A stretch of DNA of 64,000 nucleotides. Origin: Candidatus Chloroploca asiatica. Its GTDB lineage: Bacteria; Chloroflexota; Chloroflexia; Chloroflexales; Chloroflexaceae. The position numbers and the translations under genes are program-made. Shown piece after piece: positions 1-8,653 of this stretch (its first letter is position 1; the number at the start of each line of letters is the position of its first letter). The stretch lies in NCBI RefSeq assembly GCF_002532075.1, contig NZ_LYXE01000127.1, positions 1 to 64,000 on the forward strand, given 5' to 3'. Below the pieces are notes generated by a model that was not told the DNA's origin, made no database searches, and saw only the letters and a list, made by a program, of their open reading frames with translations.

Positions 1-2
1 GG

Positions 3-302
3 CGTGATTTCAGCGGTGAGGAGCGCTCTGGCATCACCAGTGCGCCGCGCAGTGCGGCGAGTGCCCGCCGCCTGCTGCAGGTCGTGCGCGGTCACTGGCA
101 GATTGAGAACGGCCTGCATGATCGTCGCGATGTCACGTTAGGCGAAGATGCCTCGCAGGTGCGTATGGGCCAGGCCGCACACATCCTCGCTTGCCTCAAC
201 AATGCCGTCTGCGGACTGGCCGCCCGTGGCGGTCAGTCGAACCTGGCCGCGTTACAGCGGTCGATGGCGGCCGCCATCGACCGCCTCTTGTTCCGGGCCT
301 GA
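3..302 (+). CDS. ISAs1-family transposase, C-terminal fragment (cut by window start)
   Basis: The reading frame is already open at base 3 and stops at 300-302, so only the last 99 residues are seen. The stretch VRGHWQIENGLHDRRDVT followed by GEDASQVRMGQAAHILACLN matches the C-terminal end of ISAs1-family (H-repeat type) DDE transposases, where RGHW.IEN.LHW..DV.FGED is characteristic and includes the final catalytic glutamate of the DDE triad (IEN). Whether the element is intact upstream cannot be judged. A likely terminal repeat follows the stop at 304-318. Family assignment is from motif recognition; function as a cut-and-paste transposase is inferred. Confidence 0.85.
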   Translation, partial: RDFSGEERSGITSAPRSAASARRLLQVVRGHWQIENGLHDRRDVTLGEDASQVRMGQAAHILACLNNAVCGLAARGGQSNLAALQRSMAAAIDRLLFRA

Positions 303-303
303 C

Positions 304-318
304 TTTGCATCAGCCCTG
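304..318. repeat. Putative right terminal inverted repeat of the ISAs1-like element
   Basis: TTTGCATCAGCCCTG directly follows the transposase stop codon. Read on the other strand it is CAGGGCTGATGCAAA. Close variants recur as the ends of three small elements in this window: 1615-1629 and 1664-1678, 9447-9463 and 9626-9642, and 16361-16375 and 16556-16570. This supports it being a mobilisable IS end. Confidence 0.55.
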
Positions 319-404
319 CGTAGTTGGGCCGGCTCAGCCTATTGTGCCCTTACATATGCTAAAATAAGCATACGGTGCCCAAACGAACACACAAGGCTAA
401 AGAA

Positions 405-878
405 ATGCCAGAACGAAGCTTTGGACATATAGCTGGACATCTCCCTGGCGCTGAATTCGAGTCGCGGATTGAGCTCTCACGTGCCGGCGTCCATCGGCCG
501 ACACAGGCGGGCATTTCAGGCACAGAGCAAGAAGGAGCTGACTCAATTGTTCTTTCGGGTGGATATGAAGATGATTCCGACTCCGGAGAAGAAATTATAT
601 ATACAGGCCATGGAGGTCGCGATCAAGTTACAGGCCAGCAAATTAGTGATCAGCTTCTTACCCGCGGGAATATGGCACTTGTTTACAGCCAACTTCGTGG
701 ACTACCAGTTCGCGTGATTCGCGGTGCAAGTCATCGTTCGCCGTTTTCACCTCGGAGTGGTTACAGATATGATTTCACAATCTTAGGAATGTTAGGCCAA
801 CTCACAGTCATAACAGGGCATAAGATAAACATTGAACACATTCGATACCATCGTGCCCATTACTACAAAGAAATTTAA
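405..878 (+). CDS. SRA/YDG-domain protein, C-terminally truncated
   Basis: A 157-residue protein whose first ~115 residues match the bacterial YDG/SRA domain: FGHIAGHLPG, then FESRIELSRAGVHRP, AGISG, GADSIVLSGGYEDD, IIYTGHGGRD, LTRGNMAL, GLPVRVIRGASH and SGYRYD. SRA domains bind modified cytosines in DNA, and bacterial versions are often fused to an HNH nuclease in modification-dependent restriction. Here the family match stops after SGYRYD and is replaced by about 35 unrelated residues, so the end of the SRA fold and any nuclease are missing. I read the other frames past that point and found no continuation. ATG at 405 is preferred because it begins just before the domain; a GTG at 375 in frame would add 10 residues. 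The gene is more AT-rich than its neighbours and sits beside an IS end, suggesting transfer followed by decay. Confidence 0.7.
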   Translation: MPERSFGHIAGHLPGAEFESRIELSRAGVHRPTQAGISGTEQEGADSIVLSGGYEDDSDSGEEIIYTGHGGRDQVTGQQISDQLLTRGNMALVYSQLRGLPVRVIRGASHRSPFSPRSGYRYDFTILGMLGQLTVITGHKINIEHIRYHRAHYYKEI

Positions 879-903
879 GATGGATACGTAAACATTTTCC
901 GCT

Positions 904-1512
904 TCAGAGCATTGGTTGTCTGATAATAGTTTTCCATTTTGATGGATCCGCTTTTCTGATGTCACTTAAGTAGATTTCGTGGTGTTTTCCAGTTCGCTTG
1001 CCCCTGGCCTCAATAAACGCGTGGACTTTCTCGATCGTGGGCCCTTCTTCCGAGAATGGGCCGAGATGAAGAATTTGCGCACATGTGCCTTCTGACAGAG
1101 GCTCAAAACGTACGCGTGAGATTGCGGCAGGGTTTTTCTTCTTGCTCACATCGGCAATGGCGCTGTCGATCATTGCTACGGTGACAAAGTCGGGCTGCAT
1201 GATCATCATTGTCCACTTCCAGTTGGCCTTGTCTTCGAGCAAAAACGTTGACATATCGTCTGCCCACCAGAGACCTTCCAGCGGCATGACGCCATAGTCA
1301 ATGGCTAGCGGCCCCTTCTTGATCATGAACTTCACCGCATAAGAAACAGTGAATAGCGCTTCAATCGCATCAGCATATACCTGTGAAGTATTGGGATCAC
1401 CTTCCCCATCGATCATCAAGTAATTCATGGTTGGCACATCAACCTGAACAACCTCCTTTGCTGACGGCTGGTAGAGTTGTTGCAACTCTTTCTTGAGATC
1501 GATCTTCTGCAT
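904..1512 (-). CDS. GyrI-like small-molecule-binding domain protein
   Basis: A 202-residue soluble protein. The N-terminal KIDLKKELQQLYQPSAKEV and PTMNYLMIDGEGDPN, then YADAIEALFTVSYAVKF, a Trp-rich GLWWADD and a late HLGPFSEEGPTIEKVHAFI match GyrI-like (AraC effector-binding-like) proteins of about 200 residues found alone in many bacteria. The fold binds small amphipathic molecules and is used in sensors and gyrase modulators; the ligand here is unknown. The start at 1512 has a GAGGAAAG ribosome site just upstream; an in-frame extension to 1614 lacks such support and runs into a repeat. It is flanked by IS-related sequence on both sides. Confidence 0.8.
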   Translation of the reverse strand: MQKIDLKKELQQLYQPSAKEVVQVDVPTMNYLMIDGEGDPNTSQVYADAIEALFTVSYAVKFMIKKGPLAIDYGVMPLEGLWWADDMSTFLLEDKANWKWTMMIMQPDFVTVAMIDSAIADVSKKKNPAAISRVRFEPLSEGTCAQILHLGPFSEEGPTIEKVHAFIEARGKRTGKHHEIYLSDIRKADPSKWKTIIRQPML

Positions 1513-1608
1513 AGGTTCTTTCCTCAAACTCTCATGCGGTTCATACGCTGTCGGTGTTGTCCATTTATGATACCACGTCAGCAATGGCTTGCTCCAACTG
1601 AGAGCCAG

Positions 1609-1685
1609 CCGCAACAGGACTGATGCAACGTCATCTGCGGACGCTATGTAACGCTACCGGGACGTTGCATCAGCTCTGGTTGCGG
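1609..1685. repeat. Small hairpin/MITE-like element with IS-like ends
   Basis: A 24-25 bp imperfect inverted repeat (1609-1632 against 1661-1685) surrounds a 28-base centre. The inner 13 bp, CTGATGCAACGTC and its complement, are perfect. The arms contain CAGGACTGATGCAAC (1615-1629) and its counterpart at 1664-1678, each differing at two of 15 positions from the terminal repeat after the transposase at 304-318. It may be a non-autonomous derivative of that IS; as RNA it could also act as a hairpin between the two flanking genes. Confidence 0.55.
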
Positions 1686-1786
1686 TGAGGTGCAAGCGCA
1701 CAAATGGTGGTGAGTTTGGTACAATCATGAAACGCACGTGATTTGCCCAGGGATGATCGGATAGATTAGGATTTGTTGCCTTGAGT

Positions 1787-2950
1787 ATGTTTTCTGATCG
1801 TTGGTTTGCGAGCGCACGCTATCTGCTGCTGCTCCTGATGAGCCTTGTAATGCTGGCAGCTTGCACGGGTCGCCCTGTTGGTTCAGCACCACCCACACCG
1901 ACGGCGACGGCTGCACCGACCGCGACGCCCACGACGCCTGCGCCGACGGCGACGGCGACGGCGATGCCCACGCCCACGGCGACAGCGACGGCGACGGCGA
2001 CGCCCGCGCCGACGGCGACGGTGACGGCAACGCCCGCGCCGACAGCAACGCCCGCGCCGACGGCGACGCCCGATCCGGTGGCCGGGTTGACGATTCCTGC
2101 TCTTCGTGCGCTGAGGTATGGCGCGGGGGAGCTTGTGATCGGTGAGCGGTATGCAGGTGGCCCTGGTTATACGACGTATCGTATGACGTATCCGTCGGTT
2201 GATGGGCTGCGCCTGACTGGTCTGTTACATCTTCCCGATGGCACCGGCCCGTTCCCGGTGCTTATTGCCAACCGTGGCTATATTGCGCCCGAGCGCTATC
2301 AGCCTGGGATGGATAGCCGGGTGTTCAGCGACTATGCTGCGCAACGCGGCTATCTTGTGGTTGCCCCCGATTATCGGGGTTACGGCGGCGGCGATGCGGG
2401 TCCAAATGCCTTTTATACCGGGTATTATCTTGATGTGCTCAGCCTGATTCCGCTGGTGCAGCGCCTCCCGATGGCTCGCGAGGGCAAGGTTGGTATGTGG
2501 GGCCATAGTCGTGGGGCGTCCATTACGGTTGCGGCGCTCACGCTCAGCGATCAGCTTGCGGCTGCGGTGGTCTATGCGCCGGCGCCTGCCGATCTCGCTG
2601 TTGATTATGCCCGACGCTTCCAGCAGAGTGGGGGCGATCCGGGCACCGAGACCTGGCCCTTCTCGCCTGAACGCGACCCCGATGCGTATCGCCGCGTGTC
2701 GCCGCTGACCTATCTCGGCACAGCCCAGGCCCCCGTGATGCTGCACCACGGGACGGCGGATACAACCGTGGCGAGTTCGGCTAGCATCGTGATTGCCGAG
2801 ACCCTTCGTGCCGCCGGTAAAGATGTCACGCTCCATCTCTATGAAGCTGGCCCGCACACCCTTACTGGTGCGCAAGAGCAGCTCTATCTCGAACGCTCAC
2901 TCACCTTTTTTGATCAGCATCTACGTGTGCTTGATACCAATGAGAATTGA
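1787..2950 (+). CDS. Secreted lipoprotein alpha/beta hydrolase (prolyl-oligopeptidase-like)
   Basis: A 387-residue predicted lipoprotein. Residues 1-26 form a signal peptide with a lipobox ending LAAC. Residues ~33-97 are a low-complexity linker of Thr, Pro and Ala. The rest is an alpha/beta hydrolase: the nucleophile elbow GHSRG puts the serine near residue 241, with an acid in GTADTTV (Asp near 325) and a histidine in GPHTL (His near 357). The fold resembles S9-type peptidases and dienelactone hydrolases acting on peptides or esters, outside the membrane. The exact substrate is unknown. ATG at 1787 is used; an in-frame TTG lies at 1781. The LysR gene downstream is on the opposite strand. 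Confidence 0.85.
   Translation: MFSDRWFASARYLLLLLMSLVMLAACTGRPVGSAPPTPTATAAPTATPTTPAPTATATAMPTPTATATATATPAPTATVTATPAPTATPAPTATPDPVAGLTIPALRALRYGAGELVIGERYAGGPGYTTYRMTYPSVDGLRLTGLLHLPDGTGPFPVLIANRGYIAPERYQPGMDSRVFSDYAAQRGYLVVAPDYRGYGGGDAGPNAFYTGYYLDVLSLIPLVQRLPMAREGKVGMWGHSRGASITVAALTLSDQLAAAVVYAPAPADLAVDYARRFQQSGGDPGTETWPFSPERDPDAYRRVSPLTYLGTAQAPVMLHHGTADTTVASSASIVIAETLRAAGKDVTLHLYEAGPHTLTGAQEQLYLERSLTFFDQHLRVLDTNEN
1890..2075 (+). repeat. Low-complexity tandem repeat encoding a Thr/Pro/Ala linker
   Basis: Near-hexameric repetition of GCGACG and CCGACG units with occasional CCC/GCC encodes alternating PTA/TAT residues between the lipobox and the hydrolase domain. Such tracts vary in copy number by slippage and act as a flexible spacer lifting the enzyme off the membrane surface. 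Confidence 0.75.
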
Positions 2951-3032
2951 GCAATCTGCATAGGCACTCCCGCCAGCGCGCATTGGAAGGCCTTGTGTGG
3001 CAATCTGTAATCTAAAATCTGCAATCTAAAAC

Positions 3033-3956
3033 CTACGTCAATCCTGCTTTACTCAGGATCGTGCGGGCCACAGGACTGAGCATGTAGTCGTAGAGTTCCT
3101 GGACAGCGCGGGGTTGACCTCGTTCCCGTATCCGGATGAGGAACCAGTCTTGGTGCAGCGGTGGCCCGGCCAAGTCGATGGTGCCGACACCGTCGCTGCG
3201 GCTGGGCAGGCAGATCTTGGGCACAAAGGCGAGGCCAAGCCCTGCCCGTACGCTCTGCAGCACCCCGGTGGCGCTATCGGTCTCGAGCACCGGGTGTAGA
3301 TCCGCTGGCAACACACTCCGCTTGCGTAGCCCTTCTTCGATCGTTCGGCGGAGTGGCGAACCCTGGCGTGGCAAGATCAAGGGCTGTTCGCGCAAGATGC
3401 CCGGCGGAACCTGGGCCTGTTTGAGCAGCGGACTGCCGGTTGCGCCGACCAGGACCAGGTTTTCGCTGCCCAGTTCCACAAGGTCAAGGCCACGTCGACG
3501 CTGCTGTTCTTCCAACACGATCAGGGTGATCTCGCGTTCACCAAGCGCATCAAGCAAGCTGTCAGCCGGGGCGATGATCAATTCCAGGTGAACCGCAGGA
3601 AAGCGGGTATGAAAATCGGCCAGCAGTCGGGGAAGGAGGCGTTCGCCACTATTTGCCGTGCATCCGACAACTATTCGCCCCGCCACTTGGCCTTTCAGGG
3701 CCAGAATCGTTTGTTCGGCCCGCTCGGCTAGTTGGACCAGATCACGCGCATTGGTGAGCAGTTCTTCACCCGCATGGGTCGGTACCATGCGCTTGCCGAC
3801 CCGCCGAAAGAGCTTGATCTCGCCGAGTTGCTCTTCCAGCGCACGGATCTGCTGGCTTACGGCGGGTTGCGTCATGTGTAACGCCAGCGCGGCTGCCGAA
3901 TAACTGCCGGTGTCAACGACCGCTAGAAAGGTGCGCAGGTGAAAGGTGTTGAGCAT
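3033..3956 (-). CDS. LysR-family transcriptional regulator
   Basis: A 307-residue protein of the usual LysR length. Residues 1-60 are the winged helix-turn-helix (FHLRTFLAVVDTGSYSAAA, TQPAVSQQIRALEEQLG, LFRRVGKRMVPTHAGEELL). From about residue 90 comes the periplasmic-binding-like effector domain (GRIVVGCTANSGERLLPRLL, FHTRFPAVHLELI). It begins 4 bases after the stop of the metallo-hydrolase gene upstream and is probably its co-transcribed regulator. CysB/Cbl-like members of the family respond to sulfur or amino acid signals, but the effector here cannot be deduced. Confidence 0.9.
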   Translation of the reverse strand: MLNTFHLRTFLAVVDTGSYSAAALALHMTQPAVSQQIRALEEQLGEIKLFRRVGKRMVPTHAGEELLTNARDLVQLAERAEQTILALKGQVAGRIVVGCTANSGERLLPRLLADFHTRFPAVHLELIIAPADSLLDALGEREITLIVLEEQQRRRGLDLVELGSENLVLVGATGSPLLKQAQVPPGILREQPLILPRQGSPLRRTIEEGLRKRSVLPADLHPVLETDSATGVLQSVRAGLGLAFVPKICLPSRSDGVGTIDLAGPPLHQDWFLIRIRERGQPRAVQELYDYMLSPVARTILSKAGLT

Positions 3957-3960
3957 GCGT

Positions 3961-4890
3961 TTAGCCTGCTGCCCAGATCAAACGGGTATCAATCAGTTCA
4001 AGCCGAGCCTCGCCTTGTTGCTCGAGATAGGTCAGGTGCGCGCCAACGGCCCCGCTGAAAATGGCGTACTGGGCCACTCCGGCGAGGCTGTGCCCGATCA
4101 TCCCGAGCACGCGGCTGGTGATCGTGGCTAGATCGCCCGCTTCATTCAGGGCCGCCCGTACCAGATCCGAGGCCCCGCGCACGGCGACCTCATTGGCGGC
4201 CAGGTGTTCCCCGATCTCCGCCCGTGTCGCCACAGCCCCGTGCCCTGGCACAAACCAATCAACCTCCAGGGAGGCAAGGGCCACCAGCGACGCCAGTTGC
4301 GCTGCGACATCGTGTGTATACGGCACGCCGCCATGCTTCGCCAGCACCGCCGGCCCAAAAAAGCCATCAGCCGCCAGACATACGCTATCCACCAGCACCC
4401 CGATCTGCGCCGGACTATGCCCCGGCAGGCCGATCAACTCAAGTTCAACCCCGGCGATCGTGGTGGTGCGCCTCATCCCTACAGTGACGGTCAGCCAGTC
4501 GTCGAGCAGGTGATGAACGGGCGAGCCAGGGGCAAGCACCCATTTGCCCCGCAAGGCCGCCGGCGGGCACGCCCCACCACTGAGATAGATTGGTTCAAGC
4601 AGCGGATGCTGGATCAACGCCGCCTCGAAGGGCGTCGCATAGACCTGGAGCTCGGGATATTGCTTGAGCAGAAACGCATTGCCGCCGACATGATCGGCGT
4701 GATGATGGGTACTGATGATCGCCCGTGGCGTGAGCCCGGCTGCAACCAGTGCCTTTTTCAAACCGCGTGCGGCATCCTTATCGATCCCACTATCAACAAT
4801 GATGGCTCCACCGTCACCAGTTGCAATCACGCCCAGATTATTGGCCCCGGGCAGGTAGGCAACGCGCCCCGATAATTGCTGTAGTGTCAT
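3961..4890 (-). CDS. Metallo-beta-lactamase-fold hydrolase
   Basis: A 309-residue MBL-fold protein. The zinc motif THHHADHVGG lies near residue 70, preceded by the beta-sandwich start NNLGVIATGDGGAIIVDSG. Later ligands appear in GLPGHSPAQIG, LAADGFFG and VPGHG. This pattern fits glyoxalase-II-like or generic MBL hydrolases acting on thioesters or other labile bonds. The ATG at 4890 overlaps the stop of the DMT transporter (ATGA), implying translational coupling, and LysR follows 4 bases after its stop. Substrate unknown; it may process what the transporter imports or exports. Confidence 0.88.
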   Translation of the reverse strand: MTLQQLSGRVAYLPGANNLGVIATGDGGAIIVDSGIDKDAARGLKKALVAAGLTPRAIISTHHHADHVGGNAFLLKQYPELQVYATPFEAALIQHPLLEPIYLSGGACPPAALRGKWVLAPGSPVHHLLDDWLTVTVGMRRTTTIAGVELELIGLPGHSPAQIGVLVDSVCLAADGFFGPAVLAKHGGVPYTHDVAAQLASLVALASLEVDWFVPGHGAVATRAEIGEHLAANEVAVRGASDLVRAALNEAGDLATITSRVLGMIGHSLAGVAQYAIFSGAVGAHLTYLEQQGEARLELIDTRLIWAAG

Positions 4891-5801
4891 GACGTGCGAT
4901 CCCCTCGCATCAAGATAAACATTGCCCCAAGCAGCAGCGCCGCGCCGAGAAAACCGAGTTGCCCCAGCCGCTCTTGAAAGAGCCACCACGCCAGTACCGT
5001 CGAAGTCAACGGCTCAAACAGGGTCAGAATGCTTGCCACGGTTGCGCTGGTTGTGCGCATCCCTTGTAAAAAGAGGATATAGCCAAAGGCCGTTGGGATC
5101 AAGCCCAGGTGCAACAAGAGTAACCAGCCGAGCGGCGGATAATCGAGCACGAGACCACCGGCGAGCACAAAGGGCAGGATCATCAGCGCACCAGCGGTAA
5201 AGCCCAGACTGATCGGTTGCAACGGATGGTACCGTGGGGCCAGCGCACGACTGGTCATTGTCACAAACGCATAACTAAGCCCAGTACCCAGCGCGAGCAT
5301 TACCCCGATCATCATTTCATTGCGGTCACGCCCCAGATCCGGCCCCCCGCCCACCAGCAACACCGTCCCGACCAGTGCAAGCACCATCGCAACCCCGACC
5401 GTCGCCGTCAACCGCTCCTTCAACAGTGGGGCCGCCAACATTGCCACCATCACCGGGCACGTACAGAGCGCGATCAGCACCGCCACTGTCACCCCAAGCC
5501 GCTCAATCGCCGCAAAATAGGTCACCTGGTAGAGCGCCATCGCCAACCCGAGTCCCAGCATCAGCCAGAAATCGCGCCCCTGAATGCGGAACCCCGCCCG
5601 CCCCAGGGTCACATAGGTTGCCAACAGCAGCACTGGCGAAGCGAGGGCCAGACGAAAAAAGCCCACCGACAGCGGATTGGTCTCTGAAATAAGAAAGAGC
5701 GCCCGCGTCGCAATGCCAACGGTACCCCACAGCGTTGCCGCAATGGCAATAAAAATGACGCCCAGACGCAACTGTCCGGGCGAAACCACACTGGTTGTCA
5801 T
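4887..5801 (-). CDS. EamA/DMT-superfamily transporter
   Basis: A 304-residue integral membrane protein with about ten hydrophobic helices in two EamA repeats, starting LRLGVIFIAIAATLWGTVGI and later VMLALGTGLSYAFVTMTSR. Family members export amino acids or other metabolites, or are of unknown specificity. ATG at 5801 has a GAGG ribosome site; a TTG 27 bases upstream would overlap the preceding gene and is less likely. Its stop overlaps the start of the MBL hydrolase by four bases. It is the first of two DMT proteins in this window (see 12436-13326), which are not close copies. Confidence 0.9.
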   Translation of the reverse strand: MTTSVVSPGQLRLGVIFIAIAATLWGTVGIATRALFLISETNPLSVGFFRLALASPVLLLATYVTLGRAGFRIQGRDFWLMLGLGLAMALYQVTYFAAIERLGVTVAVLIALCTCPVMVAMLAAPLLKERLTATVGVAMVLALVGTVLLVGGGPDLGRDRNEMMIGVMLALGTGLSYAFVTMTSRALAPRYHPLQPISLGFTAGALMILPFVLAGGLVLDYPPLGWLLLLHLGLIPTAFGYILFLQGMRTTSATVASILTLFEPLTSTVLAWWLFQERLGQLGFLGAALLLGAMFILMRGDRTS

Positions 5802-5808
5802 TCCAACC

Positions 5809-6300
5809 TCAACGCTTGACTGGTGCAATCAGGGTCGGCTCAACCTCAAGCAGACTGGCGAGGCGATTCAGACCACCAGAATTAAATGTAACCACATAGT
5901 AAGGTGTCAGCGGAAGCCGCTCGCCCGAACGAAAGCGCAGTTCAACCCGATGTTGCGAACGGCGCAACACGCGCACATCCATCGCCACCAGTTCGCTGAA
6001 CGGACGTTCCAGCACCACCCGCCCGGTCATCCCATAGCGCTGAATCCTGATCAGATCACCGCCCCGGTCAAACGAAGCCAGCACCATCTCGCCGCCTTTA
6101 TGCAGCGCAAAGAGACCGAGGCTGATCAGCAAAGCCAATGCTGTCAACCCACCAATATCAGCCGGGGCGCGGCCATCAACCATGCGTGTGACAATATCCA
6201 CCACACCATAGATCACCAGGCCCACAAAGAGCCAGACCATCAGCGGCAGGTAACGCAGGTTTAGGTTGTAACGATCACCGCTGAGCAGAAACAGGGTCAT
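5809..6300 (-). CDS. Small membrane protein with PH-like C-terminal domain (unknown role)
   Basis: A 163-residue protein with two hydrophobic helices near the N-terminus (LPLMVWLFVGLVIYGVVDI; GLTALALLISLGLFALH) and a polar C-terminal half rich in beta-strand patterns (GGDLIRIQRYGMTGRVV, RSQHRVELRFRSGERLPL). This layout resembles bacterial PH-domain-like membrane proteins, but no family can be named with confidence. ATG at 6300 is chosen for its GGAAGG ribosome site; a GTG at 6309 overlaps that site. It lies 7 bases upstream of the DMT transporter start and is probably in the same transcript. Confidence 0.65.
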   Translation of the reverse strand: MTLFLLSGDRYNLNLRYLPLMVWLFVGLVIYGVVDIVTRMVDGRAPADIGGLTALALLISLGLFALHKGGEMVLASFDRGGDLIRIQRYGMTGRVVLERPFSELVAMDVRVLRRSQHRVELRFRSGERLPLTPYYVVTFNSGGLNRLASLLEVEPTLIAPVKR

Positions 6301-6334
6301 GAGAAGCACCTTCCGGTGAGGTTATTTTTTCTTT

Positions 6335-6371
6335 GTTGGAAAAAAGCCAGTTACGCTGGCTTTTTTCCAAC
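6335..6371. terminator. Bidirectional intrinsic terminator
   Basis: A perfect 16-bp inverted repeat with a 5-base loop. The GC-rich core GCCAG/CTGGC is flanked by A6 and T6, so either strand yields a hairpin followed by a U-run. It lies just beyond the acyl-CoA dehydrogenase stop on the minus strand and upstream of the small membrane protein gene. Confidence 0.85.
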
Positions 6372-6405
6372 AAATGAAGCGGTTATCGGGCGGCAAAGCC
6401 GCCGC

Positions 6406-7545
6406 TTAACGTACCAGTTCGCGACTGATGACCAGACGCTGGATCTCCGAGGTTCCTTCGTAGATCTCAGTAATCTTAGCATCGCGGAAGAAGCGCTCGA
6501 CCGTATATTCTTTGGAATAGCCGTTTGATCCGTGCAACTGAACCGCTTTGGTTGCCACCCACATGGCCGTTTCTGAGGCATAGAGCTTGCACATCGCGGC
6601 ATCTTTAACATAATCAAGGCCATTATCTTTGCGCCAGGCGGCCTCGTACGTCAACAGACGTGCTGCCTTGATCCGCGTCGCCATATCGGCCAGCGTAAAG
6701 CCAACCGCCTGGAACTCGTGGATCGGCTTGCCAAACTGCTCACGGATCTTGGTATACCCAAGCGCCGCTTCGTACGCCCCCTGCGCAATGCCGAGCGCCT
6801 GCGCCGCAATCCCGATGCGCCCCGCGTTGAGGATCGTCATCGCAATCTTGAAGCCCTGCCCCTCTTCGCCGAGGCGACGCGATACCGGAACACGGTAGTT
6901 GTCATAGGCCATCTGGCAGCTATGGGCACTGCGAATGCCAAGTTTGTGTTCCACCTTGATAATGCTGCAGCCAGGCTCGTGGGTGTCAATCAAGAAGGCC
7001 GAAATGCCCTTGACCCCTTTTGAGGGGTCGGTCATTGCCATCAAGATGATCATATCGGCGTGATCGCCGTTCGTGACCCAGTTTTTGATCCCGTTGATGA
7101 CGTAGGTATCGCCCTCCCGCACCGCTGTCGTCTTCTGCGCGGCCGCATCGGAACCAGCGCCCGGCTCAGAGAGCGAAAAGGCCCCGAGTTTCTGTCCCGA
7201 AGCGAGGGGCACAAGCAATTCACGCTTCTGCTCTTCGGTGCCAAACTTCTCGATTCCGTAACAGACGAGCGAATTGTTCACCGAAGCAATCACGCCGAGT
7301 GACGCGTCAACCCGGCTCAGTTCCTCGACCACCATCGCATACGAAATATAATCGAGCCCCGAACCACCATAGTCCTCGTTGACAGCCACACCCATCAAGC
7401 CGAGCTCACCCATCTTGCGCACAAGATCGGTGGGCCAGATGCCCTCTTCATCGCGCTGAGCTGCGGTTGGTGCAATTTCCTTCTCAGCAAATTGACGCAC
7501 CATCTCACGCAGCATCTGCTGATCGTCAGTCGGATGAAACTTCAT
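6406..7545 (-). CDS. Acyl-CoA dehydrogenase
   Basis: A 379-residue FAD flavoenzyme of standard family length. N-terminal helical domain: [24 protein letters not shown] and substrate region: [17 protein letters not shown] and [14 protein letters not shown]-terminal helical domain: [41 protein letters not shown] and the catalytic-glutamate segment [20 protein letters not shown]. This matches short-chain (butyryl-type) acyl-CoA dehydrogenases, which oxidise acyl-CoA to enoyl-CoA and pass electrons to ETF. The start at 7545 has a GAGGAG site 6 bases upstream; a longer in-frame opening upstream is non-coding. A strong terminator follows. Confidence 0.95.
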   Translation of the reverse strand: MKFHPTDDQQMLREMVRQFAEKEIAPTAAQRDEEGIWPTDLVRKMGELGLMGVAVNEDYGGSGLDYISYAMVVEELSRVDASLGVIASVNNSLVCYGIEKFGTEEQKRELLVPLASGQKLGAFSLSEPGAGSDAAAQKTTAVREGDTYVINGIKNWVTNGDHADMIILMAMTDPSKGVKGISAFLIDTHEPGCSIIKVEHKLGIRSAHSCQMAYDNYRVPVSRRLGEEGQGFKIAMTILNAGRIGIAAQALGIAQGAYEAALGYTKIREQFGKPIHEFQAVGFTLADMATRIKAARLLTYEAAWRKDNGLDYVKDAAMCKLYASETAMWVATKAVQLHGSNGYSKEYTVERFFRDAKITEIYEGTSEIQRLVISRELVR

Positions 7546-7688
7546 TGTATTCTCCTCATCCACTTCGCTAGCGCTACTGGTCAGGGGAAGCAATGTCCCT
7601 AGACTGTCACTATTGTACCGCAGATTCTGTTCAGGTACGGCGTGGGCTTGCGGCCCTACGTGTGATGCTTGCCTGACCCTGACGACGC

Positions 7689-7723
7689 CGGATGCATCCT
7701 CAGCGTAGCTGAGGATGCATCCG
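7689..7723. terminator. Long perfect hairpin (GTA loop) overlapping the epimerase stop
   Basis: A 16-bp perfect stem (7689-7704 with 7708-7723) closes on the three-base loop GTA, giving the apex GCGTAGC. The stop codon of the epimerase gene (7700-7702) is inside the left arm. There is no long T-run, so termination is possible but not certain; it belongs to a set of GNA-loop hairpins in this window. Confidence 0.6.
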
Positions 7724-8653
7724 ATACCATGCCACTGTCGCTTCCATCGCTTCGGCGAGCGGCGTTGCCTGCATCGCAAAGGTCTGGGCAAAGCGATTTG
7801 CATCAACAACAAAGGGTTGCTCAAACTCGTACATCATCTCGACGGTCTCGCGTGCGCCAGGGATAAAGAGCCCAGCGAGCGCCATCATTGGCTTGCTCAC
7901 GCCACTCACCTTGATCGGGTGACCGACGGTATAGTAGAGCAGTTGCGCAAATTGGCGTTGCGTCATTTCGGGCCGATCACTCGGTACATGCCAGGCCTTG
8001 CCCAGCGCTTCGTCGTGTTCACCAAGAATCACCAATGCACGCCCAAAGTCTTCGATGTAGGTCGCCGTGTGCGGCAGATCAAGCTTGCCGACGAAACTTG
8101 CTGCTTTGCCTTCCAGCGCCGGATAAAAGACGCGCGCCCCAAAGGTCGAGTCAGTCACCCACGGGCCAAAGAAGTCTGAGCCGCGCCCGATGCTAACAGC
8201 CACCTTGCCCGTTGTGTGCGCCTCGAGGGCTGCCTGGCTCATTGCAGCCCGGGTCTTGCCCTTGCGTGTACGTGCAGCATACGGCAGGTCTTCGGTCAAC
8301 GGCTGGCCTCGGGTATCGCCATACATATAGGTATTGTCGCCGATGACCAGGCGCGCCTGGCTGCCCGTCAGACCGGCGATGATCGCGGCTTGCAGGGGCG
8401 GGAATTTCTCCGGCCATGCCCAGTAGTGCGGTTGGGCGCATTGGTAGACGACTGCCGCATCCCGCGTCACTTCGCGCACACAGTCGGCATTGTAGAGGTC
8501 GCCTGCTACGATTGCGACCCCCTCAGGAATTTCGGCCATCTGACCGCTACGACTGACCATTCGTATCTGCTTGCCCCGGCGTATCAGTTCGTTCATCACC
8601 GCACGACCCAGTGGCCCGGTGCCAAAAATAACATGCGTTGTTGCTATATTCAT
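7700..8653 (-). CDS. NAD(P)-dependent epimerase/dehydratase-like SDR protein
   Basis: A 317-residue extended short-chain dehydrogenase-like protein. The Rossmann nucleotide motif is THVIFGTGPLGRAVMNEL, a G-x-G-x-x-G variant, with the basic specificity region RRGKQIRMVSRSG. A GDNTYMYGDTRGQPL segment carries the YxxxK-region tyrosine area, though the classic YxxxK is not intact, so dehydrogenase activity is uncertain. The ATG at 8653 overlaps the TetR stop (TGATG), so it is co-expressed with, and probably controlled by, that regulator. Substrate unknown. Confidence 0.82.
   Translation of the reverse strand: MNIATTHVIFGTGPLGRAVMNELIRRGKQIRMVSRSGQMAEIPEGVAIVAGDLYNADCVREVTRDAAVVYQCAQPHYWAWPEKFPPLQAAIIAGLTGSQARLVIGDNTYMYGDTRGQPLTEDLPYAARTRKGKTRAAMSQAALEAHTTGKVAVSIGRGSDFFGPWVTDSTFGARVFYPALEGKAASFVGKLDLPHTATYIEDFGRALVILGEHDEALGKAWHVPSDRPEMTQRQFAQLLYYTVGHPIKVSGVSKPMMALAGLFIPGARETVEMMYEFEQPFVVDANRFAQTFAMQATPLAEAMEATVAWYRMHPQLR

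Noticed and set aside
735-878. Frameshift as the cause of the SRA truncation
   Set aside because: The other two forward frames were read after SGYRYD and neither restores SRA similarity, so replacement or deletion is more likely than a single indel.
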